Shown: positions 1-7,368 of the stretch, one piece after another
Layout: each line of letters starts with the position of its first letter
Position numbering within the stretch: the first letter of the stretch is position 1
Source of the DNA: DASYQV01 sp036005125
GTDB taxonomy: Bacteria > Acidobacteriota > Vicinamibacteria > Vicinamibacterales > UBA2999
Direction of reading: 5' to 3'
Assembly: GCA_036005125.1 (NCBI GenBank)
Contig: DASYQV010000055.1
Location: forward strand, 1-12,561
DNA: 12,561 nt
The notes under the pieces: model-generated
What the model was told of the DNA's origin: nothing
Seen by the model: only the letters and a program-made list of their open reading frames with translations
Databases searched by the model: none
Program-made: the position numbers and the translations under genes

Positions 1-1689
1 CACTACGTGGAGATTACCGCATCGGTGCCGACCGGCGGTCGTCCCCAGGTAGAGATGATGATGGCCGTCTGGTCGCCTGGATCATACCTCGTGCGCGAGT
101 TCTCGCGGCACGTCGAGGCCTTCACGGCACGCGGTCCGGACGGCCGCACGCTCGACGTGGATCGGTCGCGCAAGAACCGGTGGATGATCACCACTGGCGG
201 CGCGCCGGCCGTCACCGTCGCGTATCGCGTGTATTCGCGGGAGATGGGCGTCCGCACCAACTGGGTCGAGTCGCGGTTCGCGATGCTGAACGGCGCACCG
301 ACATTCATCACTCTCGCCGAGTCGGCACCTCGCGCGCACGAGGTCACCCTCGCCATGCCTCGCGACTGGAAGCAGGTGCTGACCGGTCTCCCGGAAGTGT
401 CCGGCAGGCCGCATGTCTTCTCCGCGCCCGATTTCGACACGCTCGTCGATTCTCCGATCGTGGCCGGCAACCCCGAGCTCCACGAGTTCTCGATCGACGG
501 GAAGCGGCATTACTTCGTGAACACGCCCGCCACCGAGACGTTCGATGGTCCTCGTGCGGCAAAGGACCTCGAACGTCTCGTCGAGCAGCACCGGCGCATG
601 TGGGGATTCCTGCCGTATGACAAGTATTTCTTCCTCAACATGATCACTGAGGGGGGAGGTGGGCTCGAGCACAAGAACTCGATGATGGTGATGACCAACC
701 GGTGGACCACCCGGACACGCAAGGCGTATGTGGCCTGGTTGGAGCTGGTGAGCCACGAGTTCTTCCATGCGTGGAACGTCAAGCGTCTCCGGCCGATGGA
801 GCTCGGGCCGTTCGACTACGAAAAGGAGGTCTACACGCGCAGCCTCTGGATCGCGGAAGGCTTCACCGATTATTACGGCGAGCTGCTCGTGCATCGAGCC
901 GGCCTGTCCACGCGCGACGAGTATCTCGAAGCGCTGTCGAACCAGATCGAGGCCCTGCAGACCACACCAGGCCGGCTGGTCCAGTCGGCCGAGATGGCGT
1001 CGTACGACGCGTGGATCAAGTATTACCGTCCCGATGAGAACGCGGCCAACTCGTCGATCAGCTATTACACGAAGGGCGCGGTGATCGCGTTCCTGCTCGA
1101 CGCGAAAATCCGCACGGCCACGGGCGGCGTCAAGGGTCTCGACGATGTGATGCGCGCGGCATATCAGAAATACTCGGGCGCGCGGGGTTACACGCCCGAT
1201 CAATTCCGCGAGGTCACCGAGCAGGTGTCGGGGCTGGACCTCCGGTCTTTCTGGCACACCGTTGTCGAAGGCACGGGGGAGTTGGATTACCAGGAGGCGC
1301 TCGAGGCGTTTGGACTGCGTTTCTCGCCCGGCGGGACGTCGGCGGCGGACAAGCCGGGCAAGGCGTGGCTCGGTACGACGACGCGCAATGACAACGGGCG
1401 TCTGGTGGTGACGCAGGTCCTCCGCGGGTCGCCGGGGTACGAGGCGGGTATCAACGTCGACGATGAGATTCTGGCGATTGATGAGTACCGGGTGCGGGCC
1501 GATCGGCTGGCCAATCGGCTGGAGCAGTACAAGGCCGACGATCGAGTGACGCTGCTCGTCGCGCGGCGCGAGCAGCTTGTGCGTCTGCCTGTGACTCTGG
1601 GCGCCGAGCCGTCGCAGAAATGGCGGCTCGAGATCCATCCCAGCGCCGACGAGACCCAGAAGCGCCGTCTGAGCGCCTGGTTGCAGTAG
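1..1689 (+). CDS. M61 family metallopeptidase with PDZ domain (5' truncated)
   Basis: This is a zinc aminopeptidase of family M61 (glycyl-aminopeptidase type), probably exported and acting on peptides in the envelope; that location is inferred because the N-terminus is missing. The reading frame is open from base 1, and the visible peptide begins inside the N-terminal beta domain (SPGSYLVREFSRHV), so the GTG at 7 is an internal valine and not a start. Counting from base 1, the family motif GGGGLEH lies at residues 218-224, the zinc motif HEFFH at 252-256 (bases 754-768), and the third zinc ligand is Glu286 in WIAEGFTDYY. A PDZ domain covers about 450-533. The visible 562 residues lack perhaps 50-80 residues, including any signal peptide. 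The catalytic residues are intact. It ends in TAG at 1687-1689, followed by a repeat element. The family call is secure; the substrate is not known. Confidence 0.93.
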   Translation, partial: HYVEITASVPTGGRPQVEMMMAVWSPGSYLVREFSRHVEAFTARGPDGRTLDVDRSRKNRWMITTGGAPAVTVAYRVYSREMGVRTNWVESRFAMLNGAPTFITLAESAPRAHEVTLAMPRDWKQVLTGLPEVSGRPHVFSAPDFDTLVDSPIVAGNPELHEFSIDGKRHYFVNTPATETFDGPRAAKDLERLVEQHRRMWGFLPYDKYFFLNMITEGGGGLEHKNSMMVMTNRWTTRTRKAYVAWLELVSHEFFHAWNVKRLRPMELGPFDYEKEVYTRSLWIAEGFTDYYGELLVHRAGLSTRDEYLEALSNQIEALQTTPGRLVQSAEMASYDAWIKYYRPDENAANSSISYYTKGAVIAFLLDAKIRTATGGVKGLDDVMRAAYQKYSGARGYTPDQFREVTEQVSGLDLRSFWHTVVEGTGELDYQEALEAFGLRFSPGGTSAADKPGKAWLGTTTRNDNGRLVVTQVLRGSPGYEAGINVDDEILAIDEYRVRADRLANRLEQYKADDRVTLLVARREQLVRLPVTLGAEPSQKWRLEIHPSADETQKRRLSAWLQ

Positions 1690-1733
1690 CGGCATCGCAG
1701 GAAATGCGTACTCTGACACGCAGCGACGCAATG

Positions 1734-1810
1734 CCTTGAGTCGCCCCGTCACTGGGGTCAGACCCCGTTCTGACCCCGGTCTGACCCCGCTCTGACCCCG
1801 ATCTGACCCC
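1734..1810 (+). repeat. 11-bp tandem repeat element, copy 1
   Basis: The element opens with a unique head (CCTTGAGTCG at 1734-1743), then the near-palindrome GGGGTCAGACCCC at 1754-1766. Four 11-bp units of the form GNTCTGACCCC follow at 1767-1777, 1778-1788, 1789-1799 and 1800-1810. Bases 1734-1777 match the reverse complement of 10055-10098 at 43 of 44 positions, so this is one of a dispersed family. It starts 44 nt after the M61 stop codon. The GGGGTC/GACCCC arms can form a short hairpin, but no U-run follows, so terminator activity is only a possibility. No coding potential was seen in the rest of 1690-1912. Confidence 0.88.
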
Positions 1811-1904
1811 TTATCGGCCAACTAACACTCGGCGGGGGCCGTCTATCCTCTCAGCGTACGCGCGAGGCGGGGCGACGGGGAGTACAGTTCCGCCCAGCGT
1901 ATCC

Positions 1905-1910
1905 GGAGGA
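1905..1910 (+). promoter_or_regulatory. Ribosome binding site of the DUF5916 gene
   Basis: GGAGGA ends two bases before the ATG at 1913. It fixes the start of the downstream gene, whose first residues form a clean signal peptide. I could not identify a convincing promoter in 1811-1900. Confidence 0.7.
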
Positions 1911-1912
1911 CC

Positions 1913-4468
1913 ATGTCAGCACGGCTGCCTTTGTGCGCTGCGGCGCTGTTCTGGTTGCTGACCGCGCCTGCGGCTGCCGGCGGTGTCGACGACACGACGC
2001 GCGCGATCGCGGCAGCCCAGGCCGACGACGGCGTCACGGCTATCCGCGTTGACGGTCGGCTCGACGACGCCGTCTGGCGCACGGCAACGCCCGTCACGGT
2101 GTTCGTCCAGCGCGAGCCGCGTGAGGGCGCACCTGCGACGTTCCCCACCGAAGCACGCGTCGCGTTCGATGCCTCGGGCATCTACGTCGCCGTGCGCGCG
2201 TTCGATCCGGAGCCTGACAAGATCATCGGCTTCCTGACGCGGCGCGACATGTGGTCCTCATCCGACTGGATCCGCGTCCTCATCGACTCCTACCACGATC
2301 GGCGCACCGCGTACGAGTTTGCGGTGAATGCGGCCGGCGTGAAGCGGGACGCCTACTGGTTCAACGACAACAACTCCGATGACAGCTGGGATGCCGTCTG
2401 GGAGGTCGCCGTCAGCCGCGACGCACAGGGCTGGCGGGCCGAGTTCCACATCCCCTTCTCGCAGCTCCGGTTCAGCCACCACGACGACGACCGCGTGGGC
2501 TTTGCCGTGGTGCGCGACGTCGCGCGGCTCAACGAGACCTCGACGTGGCCTCTGCTCGCCAAGAGCGCAAGCGGGTACGTCTCGTCCTTCGGCGAGCTCA
2601 CGGGTCTTGCCGGCGCTCGTTCGCTGAAGCGCCTCGAGCTCGTCCCCTACACCGTGGCGCAGGTGGCCACCGTCCCGGCCGAGAAGGGTAATCCGCTGCA
2701 GAACACGGTCGATCCCGGCGCCTCGGTGGGCCTCGATCTCAAGTACGCGATCACGCCGGCGCTCACGTTCACCGCCACGGTCAACCCTGATTTCGGCCAG
2801 GTGGAAGCGGACCCGGCCGTCGTCAACCTTTCGGCGTTCGAGACGTTCTTCAACGAACGCCGGCCGTTCTTCGTCGAGAGTTCCGGCACGTACCGCTTCG
2901 ACATCAACTGCTTCGACGGCCCGTGCACCGGTCTCTTCTACTCACGGCGCCTCGGCCGGCAGCCGCGCGGTCAACCGGATCTGCCCGACGGTGCTTTCTC
3001 CGTGCAGCCGCTCCAGTCGACGATCGCCGGCGCAGGCAAGCTCACCGGACGGGTCGGAGCGTTCTCGGTTGGCGCGCTCACGGCTGTCACGCAGGAAGAG
3101 CGTGCGCAGATCGCAATCGGCAGCACCCGGCGCACGCAGATCGTCGAGCCGCGGACGTTCTACTCGGTGGCGCGCGCGCGTCGCGAGTTCGCCAACCAGT
3201 CCTCGCTCGGCTTCATGGTCACGTCGACCAACCGCGACCTCGTGCCGGACGTCTCGTTCCTCCCGGGCAGTGCGGTGACCGGCGGCGTCGACTACGACTG
3301 GCGGCTGGGACGGCGCTGGAGCCTCACTGGCTACTGGGCCGGAAGCACGGTGCGCGGCAGCGCCGAGTCGATCACCGATCTGCAGGAAAACAGCGTTCAC
3401 TCGTTCCAGCGGCCCGATGCGAAGCACGTGGAGCTCGATCCGCTCGCCACAACACTCAACGGCCACGCCGGCTTGGTCTCGTTCAGCAAGATCGCGGGCG
3501 AGCACGTGAGGCTGAACACGCAGGTCGGCTACAGGTCGCCGGGCTTCGAGATCAACGATCTCGGTTATCTCCGCCGCGCCGACGAGCGGACGCACGTCAA
3601 CTGGTTTCAGTGGCGCTCCGATCGGCCTGGCCGCTACGTAAGGTCGTTCAACGTGAACTTCAACGAGTTCGGCAGCCACAACTTCGCGGGCGAGCGGTTG
3701 TTCGTCGGCGTGAACATCAACGCGCATTGGACGTTCCAGAACTTCTGGAGCACGGGCGCAGGCTTCAACATGTTCTGGCGCGGCCTCGACGACCGCGCCA
3801 CGCGTGGCGGACCCGCCGCGTACGCCAACGGACGGATCGCGCAGTGGATGTACCTCGACACGAACACACGCCGGCCGGCGAGCTTCCACTGGTTTTCTGC
3901 CTGGACCAACGATTCGTTCGGAACACTCTTCGTCGAGCTCAGTCCGCGCGTTCAGCTGCGGCCAACCTCGTCGCTCTCGGCGGAGCTCGGCGTGCGCTGG
4001 ACGAGCAACAACGACGACTCGCAGTGGGTTGAGAAGGTTGACACACTGAACGGTCCCCACTATGTCTTCGGTCGGCTGAAACAGACCACGGTGTCGACGA
4101 CCACGCGCCTCAACTACACGATCAGCCCGAACCTTTCGGTGCAGCTCTACGGAGAGCCGTTCGCGTCGGCCGGCCATTACGAGCGATACAAGGAGCTCGT
4201 CAACGGCCGCGCGCCGGCGTACGCCGGCCGGTATGCGCCGTTTGCGTACACGAGCAACGCGGATTTCAACTACTTATCGTTCCGGACCACGAACGTGCTG
4301 CGCTGGGAGTTCAAGCCGGGGTCGACGCTCTTCGTCGTCTGGCAGCAGGGGCGCGAGCGGAACGGCGAGCGCGGCACTTTCCGTTTTGGCCGTGACTTCG
4401 GTGAGGTGTTCTCGATCCCGTCGTCGAACACGTTCCTCGTGAAGCTTGCGTATTGGTTCAACATGTAG
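1913..4468 (+). CDS. DUF5916 protein with N-terminal CBM9-like domain, exported
   Basis: The 851-aa product starts with a signal peptide: hydrophobic stretch at about residues 6-20 and a likely cut after APAAA near residue 22. A carbohydrate-binding family 9-like beta-sandwich follows (about 40-225, opening with the typical DGRLDDAVW). The rest is DUF5916, with the hallmark NPDFGQVEADPAVVNLS from residue 291, then FFNERRPFFVE and YSRRLGR. The long C-terminal part is rich in alternating aromatic and polar strands and ends in LVKLAYWFNM, which fits an outer-membrane beta-barrel terminus; this location is inference. Length is normal for the family. The CBM9-like domain suggests glycan binding, but no enzyme activity is established for DUF5916 and none is visible here. 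It faces the anti-sigma gene convergently across a palindromic repeat. The ATG is supported by GGAGGA two bases upstream. Confidence 0.92.
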   Translation: MSARLPLCAAALFWLLTAPAAAGGVDDTTRAIAAAQADDGVTAIRVDGRLDDAVWRTATPVTVFVQREPREGAPATFPTEARVAFDASGIYVAVRAFDPEPDKIIGFLTRRDMWSSSDWIRVLIDSYHDRRTAYEFAVNAAGVKRDAYWFNDNNSDDSWDAVWEVAVSRDAQGWRAEFHIPFSQLRFSHHDDDRVGFAVVRDVARLNETSTWPLLAKSASGYVSSFGELTGLAGARSLKRLELVPYTVAQVATVPAEKGNPLQNTVDPGASVGLDLKYAITPALTFTATVNPDFGQVEADPAVVNLSAFETFFNERRPFFVESSGTYRFDINCFDGPCTGLFYSRRLGRQPRGQPDLPDGAFSVQPLQSTIAGAGKLTGRVGAFSVGALTAVTQEERAQIAIGSTRRTQIVEPRTFYSVARARREFANQSSLGFMVTSTNRDLVPDVSFLPGSAVTGGVDYDWRLGRRWSLTGYWAGSTVRGSAESITDLQENSVHSFQRPDAKHVELDPLATTLNGHAGLVSFSKIAGEHVRLNTQVGYRSPGFEINDLGYLRRADERTHVNWFQWRSDRPGRYVRSFNVNFNEFGSHNFAGERLFVGVNINAHWTFQNFWSTGAGFNMFWRGLDDRATRGGPAAYANGRIAQWMYLDTNTRRPASFHWFSAWTNDSFGTLFVELSPRVQLRPTSSLSAELGVRWTSNNDDSQWVEKVDTLNGPHYVFGRLKQTTVSTTTRLNYTISPNLSVQLYGEPFASAGHYERYKELVNGRAPAYAGRYAPFAYTSNADFNYLSFRTTNVLRWEFKPGSTLFVVWQQGRERNGERGTFRFGRDFGEVFSIPSSNTFLVKLAYWFNM

Positions 4469-4470
4469 GC

Positions 4471-4570
4471 ATCAGGGATCAGGGATCGGGCATCAGGGCT
4501 GTCCTAGGCATCAGTCAGGCTGGGGCCTGAGACAGCCCTGATCCCTGAGGCCTGATCCCTGAGGCCTAGG
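4471..4570. repeat. Palindromic array of 7-bp units, possible bidirectional terminator
   Basis: Three bases after the DUF5916 stop, four heptamers run head to tail (ATCAGGG, ATCAGGG, ATCGGGC, ATCAGGG; 4471-4498). The reverse-complement form runs from 4536 as CCCTGAT, CCCTGAG, GCCTGAT, CCCTGAG, GCCTAGG. Bases 4492-4503 and 4531-4542 are a perfect 12-bp inverted repeat around a 27-nt loop, and 4472-4484 can pair instead with 4536-4548. Within the right arm, CCTGATCCCTGAGG is an exact tandem 14-mer (4537-4550, 4551-4564). The array runs into the stop codon of the convergent anti-sigma gene (4566-4568). Its place between two convergent genes fits a terminator for both, but no T-tract is present. 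Confidence 0.8.
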
Positions 4571-5123
4571 GTGTCAAGTAATCCCTCGCGGACGCGACGA
4601 GCAGCACCTCGGCGCCGCGTTCGGAGACGATGACGCCGTGGCGGGTGCCCGCCTCCGCGTGATGAAAGTCGCCGGCACCGAGCCGCTGCCCGTGAATCGT
4701 AATCTCGCCTGAAATCACGTAGCACTCTTCCGCGGCGCTGTGACTGTGCGCGGGGTACGTACTGCCCGGTTCCACCCGCAGCAGCATCACCGCCACATCG
4801 CGCTCCCTGTCCAGGGACAGAATCTTCAGTCGAACGCCTGGAATGTCGGACGTGATCCACGTACCCTCGGCCGCTCGCAGCGAGTACATACCGCGGGCGG
4901 AGATCCGCGCGAGAAGGCGCTCGCGTACTCCAGACGCTGGAAGCAGCGCCAGGTCGACGGTGTCCACGGCGAGCATCGCGGCGGCGTCGTACAGTTGGGC
5001 CGACATCTCGCGCTCTTCCGGCGTCGCGCGCGCGAGGCGTTCGCGAAGCGAGCGGTGTTCCTGATCGTCGAGGGCGCCGGCGGCGTCGAGCGCCACGAGT
5101 TCTAGGAGATCGGTCTGGTCCAC
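4566..5123 (-). CDS. Cupin-domain (ChrR-like) anti-sigma factor
   Basis: This is the likely partner and inhibitor of the ECF sigma factor encoded just upstream. The 185-aa product (from GTG at 5123) has an N-terminal helical domain at about 1-80 and a C-terminal cupin at about 95-180. The cupin keeps all four metal ligands in the ChrR spacing: His126, His128 and Glu132 in HSHSAAEE, and His162 in AGTRH. The N-terminal half lacks the HxxxCxxC zinc motif of classical ZAS anti-sigma factors. The start is one base after the sigma stop (TGA at 5127-5125, GTG at 5123-5121), with AGGA 11 nt upstream; a TTG at 5159 would add 12 residues inside the sigma gene and is less likely. ChrR-type proteins respond to singlet oxygen or organic oxidants in known cases; the signal here is unknown. 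Confidence 0.85.
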   Translation of the reverse strand: MDQTDLLELVALDAAGALDDQEHRSLRERLARATPEEREMSAQLYDAAAMLAVDTVDLALLPASGVRERLLARISARGMYSLRAAEGTWITSDIPGVRLKILSLDRERDVAVMLLRVEPGSTYPAHSHSAAEECYVISGEITIHGQRLGAGDFHHAEAGTRHGVIVSERGAEVLLVASARDYLTP

Positions 5124-5124
5124 G

Positions 5125-5706
5125 TCACAGTACGTCCTGGAGGTGTTCGCGCATCGCAAGCATACCAGCGCGCACTCTCGTCTTCACCGTCCCGAGCGGC
5201 AGCCCGAAGCGCTCGGCCAGCTCCGACTGCGTGTATCCCAGGAAAAACGCATGTTCGATCAGCACCCGCTGCTCGGGCACGAGCCTGTCGAGCGCGGCGC
5301 GAACGGCGCGTCCCTGCTCCGACGTCCACGCGAGGCGTTCGGGGCTCGGCGCCGTCGCTTCGTCGGTCCGAATCGTGGCGAGCATCTCGTCATCGGCGGT
5401 GTCGATGGGCCGCGCCCGGCGGGCGCGCAGCCGATCGATGGCGCGGTTGCGGGCGATCCGCACCAGCCACGCGAGCGGAGTTCCCAGCACGGCATCGTAC
5501 GTATCGGCTTTCTTCCACACCCGGACGAACACGTCCTGCAGGACCTCTTCCGCTTCATTCGTGTCGCGGAGAATCCGCCAGATGAGCCCGTGGAGCACAC
5601 GGGAATGCCGGTCGTACAGCTCGCCGACCGCGCTCGCATCGCGCCGGGCGATGCGGTCGAACAACGCGAGGTCCGTCTCAACGCTCCCGCTGGCTTGTAC
5701 GGGCAT
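5125..5706 (-). CDS. ECF-type RNA polymerase sigma factor
   Basis: This group-IV (extracytoplasmic function) sigma factor has 193 aa from the ATG at 5706. Sigma-70 region 2 covers about 25-95 (YDRHSRVLHGLIWRIL, then AEEVLQDVFVRVW and LAWLVRIARNRAIDRLR). A linker follows, then region 4 at about 130-185 with the helix-turn-helix GYTQSELAERFGLPLGTVK. The frame stays open upstream to 5850, but the extra 48 residues are Cys/Arg-rich and unlike the family, and they would run over the divergent lyase promoter and start; I therefore use the methionine 13 residues before the first predicted helix. No strong Shine-Dalgarno precedes it. It is followed after one base by the cupin anti-sigma gene, the standard sigma/anti-sigma pair. 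Autoregulation is likely by analogy, but I found no clear ECF promoter in 5707-5812. Confidence 0.92.
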   Translation of the reverse strand: MPVQASGSVETDLALFDRIARRDASAVGELYDRHSRVLHGLIWRILRDTNEAEEVLQDVFVRVWKKADTYDAVLGTPLAWLVRIARNRAIDRLRARRARPIDTADDEMLATIRTDEATAPSPERLAWTSEQGRAVRAALDRLVPEQRVLIEHAFFLGYTQSELAERFGLPLGTVKTRVRAGMLAMREHLQDVL

Positions 5707-5799
5707 GGCTCGTGGCGCGCATCGTCGCACAACTCGAGTGGACGGCTTCACAAACTCGGATCGGATGGGCCACGCCCTCGGGCACGGGCGCGAAACCGA

Positions 5800-5805
5800 T
5801 ATACT
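5800..5805 (+). promoter_or_regulatory. Possible -10 element for a leaderless lyase transcript
   Basis: TATACT at 5800-5805, one base off the TATAAT consensus, stands out in a very GC-rich 106-bp divergent spacer. It is only 7 bp upstream of the lyase ATG at 5813. If used, transcription would start at or next to the ATG, giving a leaderless mRNA; the lack of a Shine-Dalgarno before 5813 agrees. No good -35 is seen at the expected place (around 5777-5782). Confidence 0.35.
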
Positions 5806-5812
5806 GCATTCG

Positions 5813-7267
5813 ATGAGATTTGCCCCGGAATACGTCTCGCATGTGCTCAACGAGAACTTCGAGGACGCGAAGGCGCTGTTCCTGTCGCCGTTGATGGCGA
5901 TCCACTACGCGCATCTCGTCATGCTCGCCGACCGCGGGATCGTTCCGGCCGCCGATGCGTGCGTTCTCCGCGACGCGCTCGATTCGGTTTCTCTGTCCGA
6001 GGTCCGCTCCGCACCGTACGACGGCACCTGCGAGGACCTGTTCTTCTACGTCGAGCGACTGCTGGTGAAGGCCTGCGGCGAGGACGTCGCCGGCCGCCTC
6101 CATACCGCGCGTAGCCGGAACGACATCGACATGACGATGTACCGCATGCGGCACCGGGAATTCATCGTCGCGCTCCTGGCGACGACCCTGGACCTGCGGC
6201 GCGCCCTGATAGCTCTGGCTGATCGACACCGTGAGACGCTCTTCGCGGCGCAGACGCACACGCAGCCGGCGCAGCCCTCCACGGTCGCGCATTATCTCCT
6301 CGCTGTCGTGGAGCAGCTCGAGCGCGACGGCGTCCGACTGCGCTCGGCGTATGCGTGCACCAATCACAATCCGCTCGGCTCGTGCGCCATCACCGGCACG
6401 GGGTTTCCCATAGACAGGCAGCTGACGAGCGACCTTCTCGGGTTCGACGGACCGACAGGCAACACCTACGGCAGCATCGCGACGGTTGACTACCTCCTGG
6501 AGAGCGTGTCCGCGACATCGGTGCTGCTCGCAGGGCTCGGACGCTTCATCCAGGACATGTTGCTCTGGTGCACCATGGAATTCGGCTACCTGCGGCTCGC
6601 CGACGGGTTCGTGCAGTCGAGCAGCATCATGCCGCAGAAGCGCAACCCTGTCGCCCTCGAGCACGCGCGCGCGATTGGCAGTAAGGCGCTCGGTCAGGCC
6701 TCGGCCATCACGCTTGCCGTTCACAACACGCCGTTCGGCGACATCGTGGATACCGAGGACGACTTGCAGCCGCTCGTGGCGTCGATGTTCCGCGATGCCG
6801 TCCGCGCGGTGACGCTGGTGGCCGCTGCGCTGAAAGACGCCGAGTTCGACGTCGCGCGGCTCGAGGCACAGGCCGCGGTTGGCGGCACCACGCTGACCGA
6901 GCTGGCCGACCATCTCGTGCGGCGGCACGGCCTGCCGTTCAAGACGGCGCACGCCATCGCCGCCCGTCTCCTCCTCGCCCACCGGGAGCGGCCGGACGCG
7001 CCGCTTGGCGCGACGCTCGCCTCGGCGTCGAGCGATCTGCTCGGCGTGCCGCTCGACTACACGGACGCCGAGATCGCCGAGATCATGAGCCCACGCCACT
7101 TCGTCGACGTGCGGACGACGCTCGGCGGACCCGCGCCGTCGGAAACCGCCCGTGCGATTCAGCAGTCGCGCGAGGCGCTCGCGCGGGACGACGAATGGAC
7201 GGCGCAGACCGGGGCGCGGCTCGATGCCGCCGAAGCGCGGCTCACCGCGCGGAGCCGGGCGCTGTGA
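5813..7267 (+). CDS. Argininosuccinate lyase-like enzyme (fumarase/aspartase superfamily)
   Basis: This 484-aa protein is a lyase of the superfamily that splits C-N bonds to release fumarate. Motifs in order are HTARSRND at 97-104 (ArgH HTGRSRND), THTQPAQP at 148-155 with the general-acid His149, NPLGSCAITGTGFPIDR at 186-202, and the flexible catalytic loop SSSIMPQKRNP at 269-279. The ArgH C-terminal helical domain follows. It differs from canonical ArgH: the N-terminal WGGRF segment is absent, the usual glycine before the SS of the loop is Ser269, and the ArgH segment YN(K/R)D(L/M)QEDK is replaced by HNTPFGDIVDTEDD at 304-317. The substrate may thus not be argininosuccinate; EDDS lyase is a known ArgH-family example with another substrate. 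No arginine gene is nearby. The frame is open far upstream, but ATG 5813 gives the only family-like N-terminus. Its stop overlaps the start of a small gene. Confidence 0.85.
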   Translation: MRFAPEYVSHVLNENFEDAKALFLSPLMAIHYAHLVMLADRGIVPAADACVLRDALDSVSLSEVRSAPYDGTCEDLFFYVERLLVKACGEDVAGRLHTARSRNDIDMTMYRMRHREFIVALLATTLDLRRALIALADRHRETLFAAQTHTQPAQPSTVAHYLLAVVEQLERDGVRLRSAYACTNHNPLGSCAITGTGFPIDRQLTSDLLGFDGPTGNTYGSIATVDYLLESVSATSVLLAGLGRFIQDMLLWCTMEFGYLRLADGFVQSSSIMPQKRNPVALEHARAIGSKALGQASAITLAVHNTPFGDIVDTEDDLQPLVASMFRDAVRAVTLVAAALKDAEFDVARLEAQAAVGGTTLTELADHLVRRHGLPFKTAHAIAARLLLAHRERPDAPLGATLASASSDLLGVPLDYTDAEIAEIMSPRHFVDVRTTLGGPAPSETARAIQQSREALARDDEWTAQTGARLDAAEARLTARSRAL

Positions 7268-7368
7268 ACGAACCTCCGTCGAGAATGGAGCGCAGTTACC
7301 TCCGGGTGCTCGTCGTCTGGGTTCTGGTCCTCATCGCGCTGTACGCCTTCCAGCAGTATTTCTCCTGA
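7264..7368 (+). CDS. 34-aa single-span membrane peptide, possible symporter accessory subunit
   Basis: A GTG start at 7264 overlaps the lyase stop (GTGA), and the TGA at 7366-7368 overlaps the symporter ATG at 7368 (TGATG). GGAG at 7251-7254 sits nine bases before the GTG. The 34-residue product has a charged N-terminus (NEPPSRMER), one hydrophobic helix (about residues 15-30, LVVWVLVLIALYAF), and the tail QQYFS. Small one-helix subunits are known for several sodium symporters (for example MetS-type subunits in the NSS family), so a helper role for the next gene is a reasonable inference. It also supplies translational coupling, since the symporter has no Shine-Dalgarno of its own. An internal ATG at 7285 would give 27 residues. 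Its length makes homology hard to judge by eye. Confidence 0.68.
   Translation: MNEPPSRMERSYLRVLVVWVLVLIALYAFQQYFS

Noticed and set aside
7..9. GTG at base 7 as start of the M61 gene
   Set aside because: The frame is open to base 1 and the peptide begins in the middle of the N-terminal domain, so the true start is outside the window.
82..1821. Long open frame on the minus strand opposite the M61 gene
   Set aside because: It has no recognisable domain, is rich in Arg, His and Gly as expected for an antisense frame in GC-rich DNA, and lies opposite a clear protease gene.
2942..4177. Long minus-strand frame opposite the DUF5916 gene
   Set aside because: Composition is that of an antisense shadow, and the plus-strand protein is continuous and family-like across the same bases.
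5707..5812. An ECF-type promoter for the sigma gene
   Set aside because: CGATCC-like bases occur on the minus strand, but no matching -10 at proper spacing convinced me.
5707..5850. N-terminal extension of the ECF sigma factor to 5850
   Set aside because: The extra residues are unlike sigma region 1 or 2 and would overlap the start of the divergent lyase gene.
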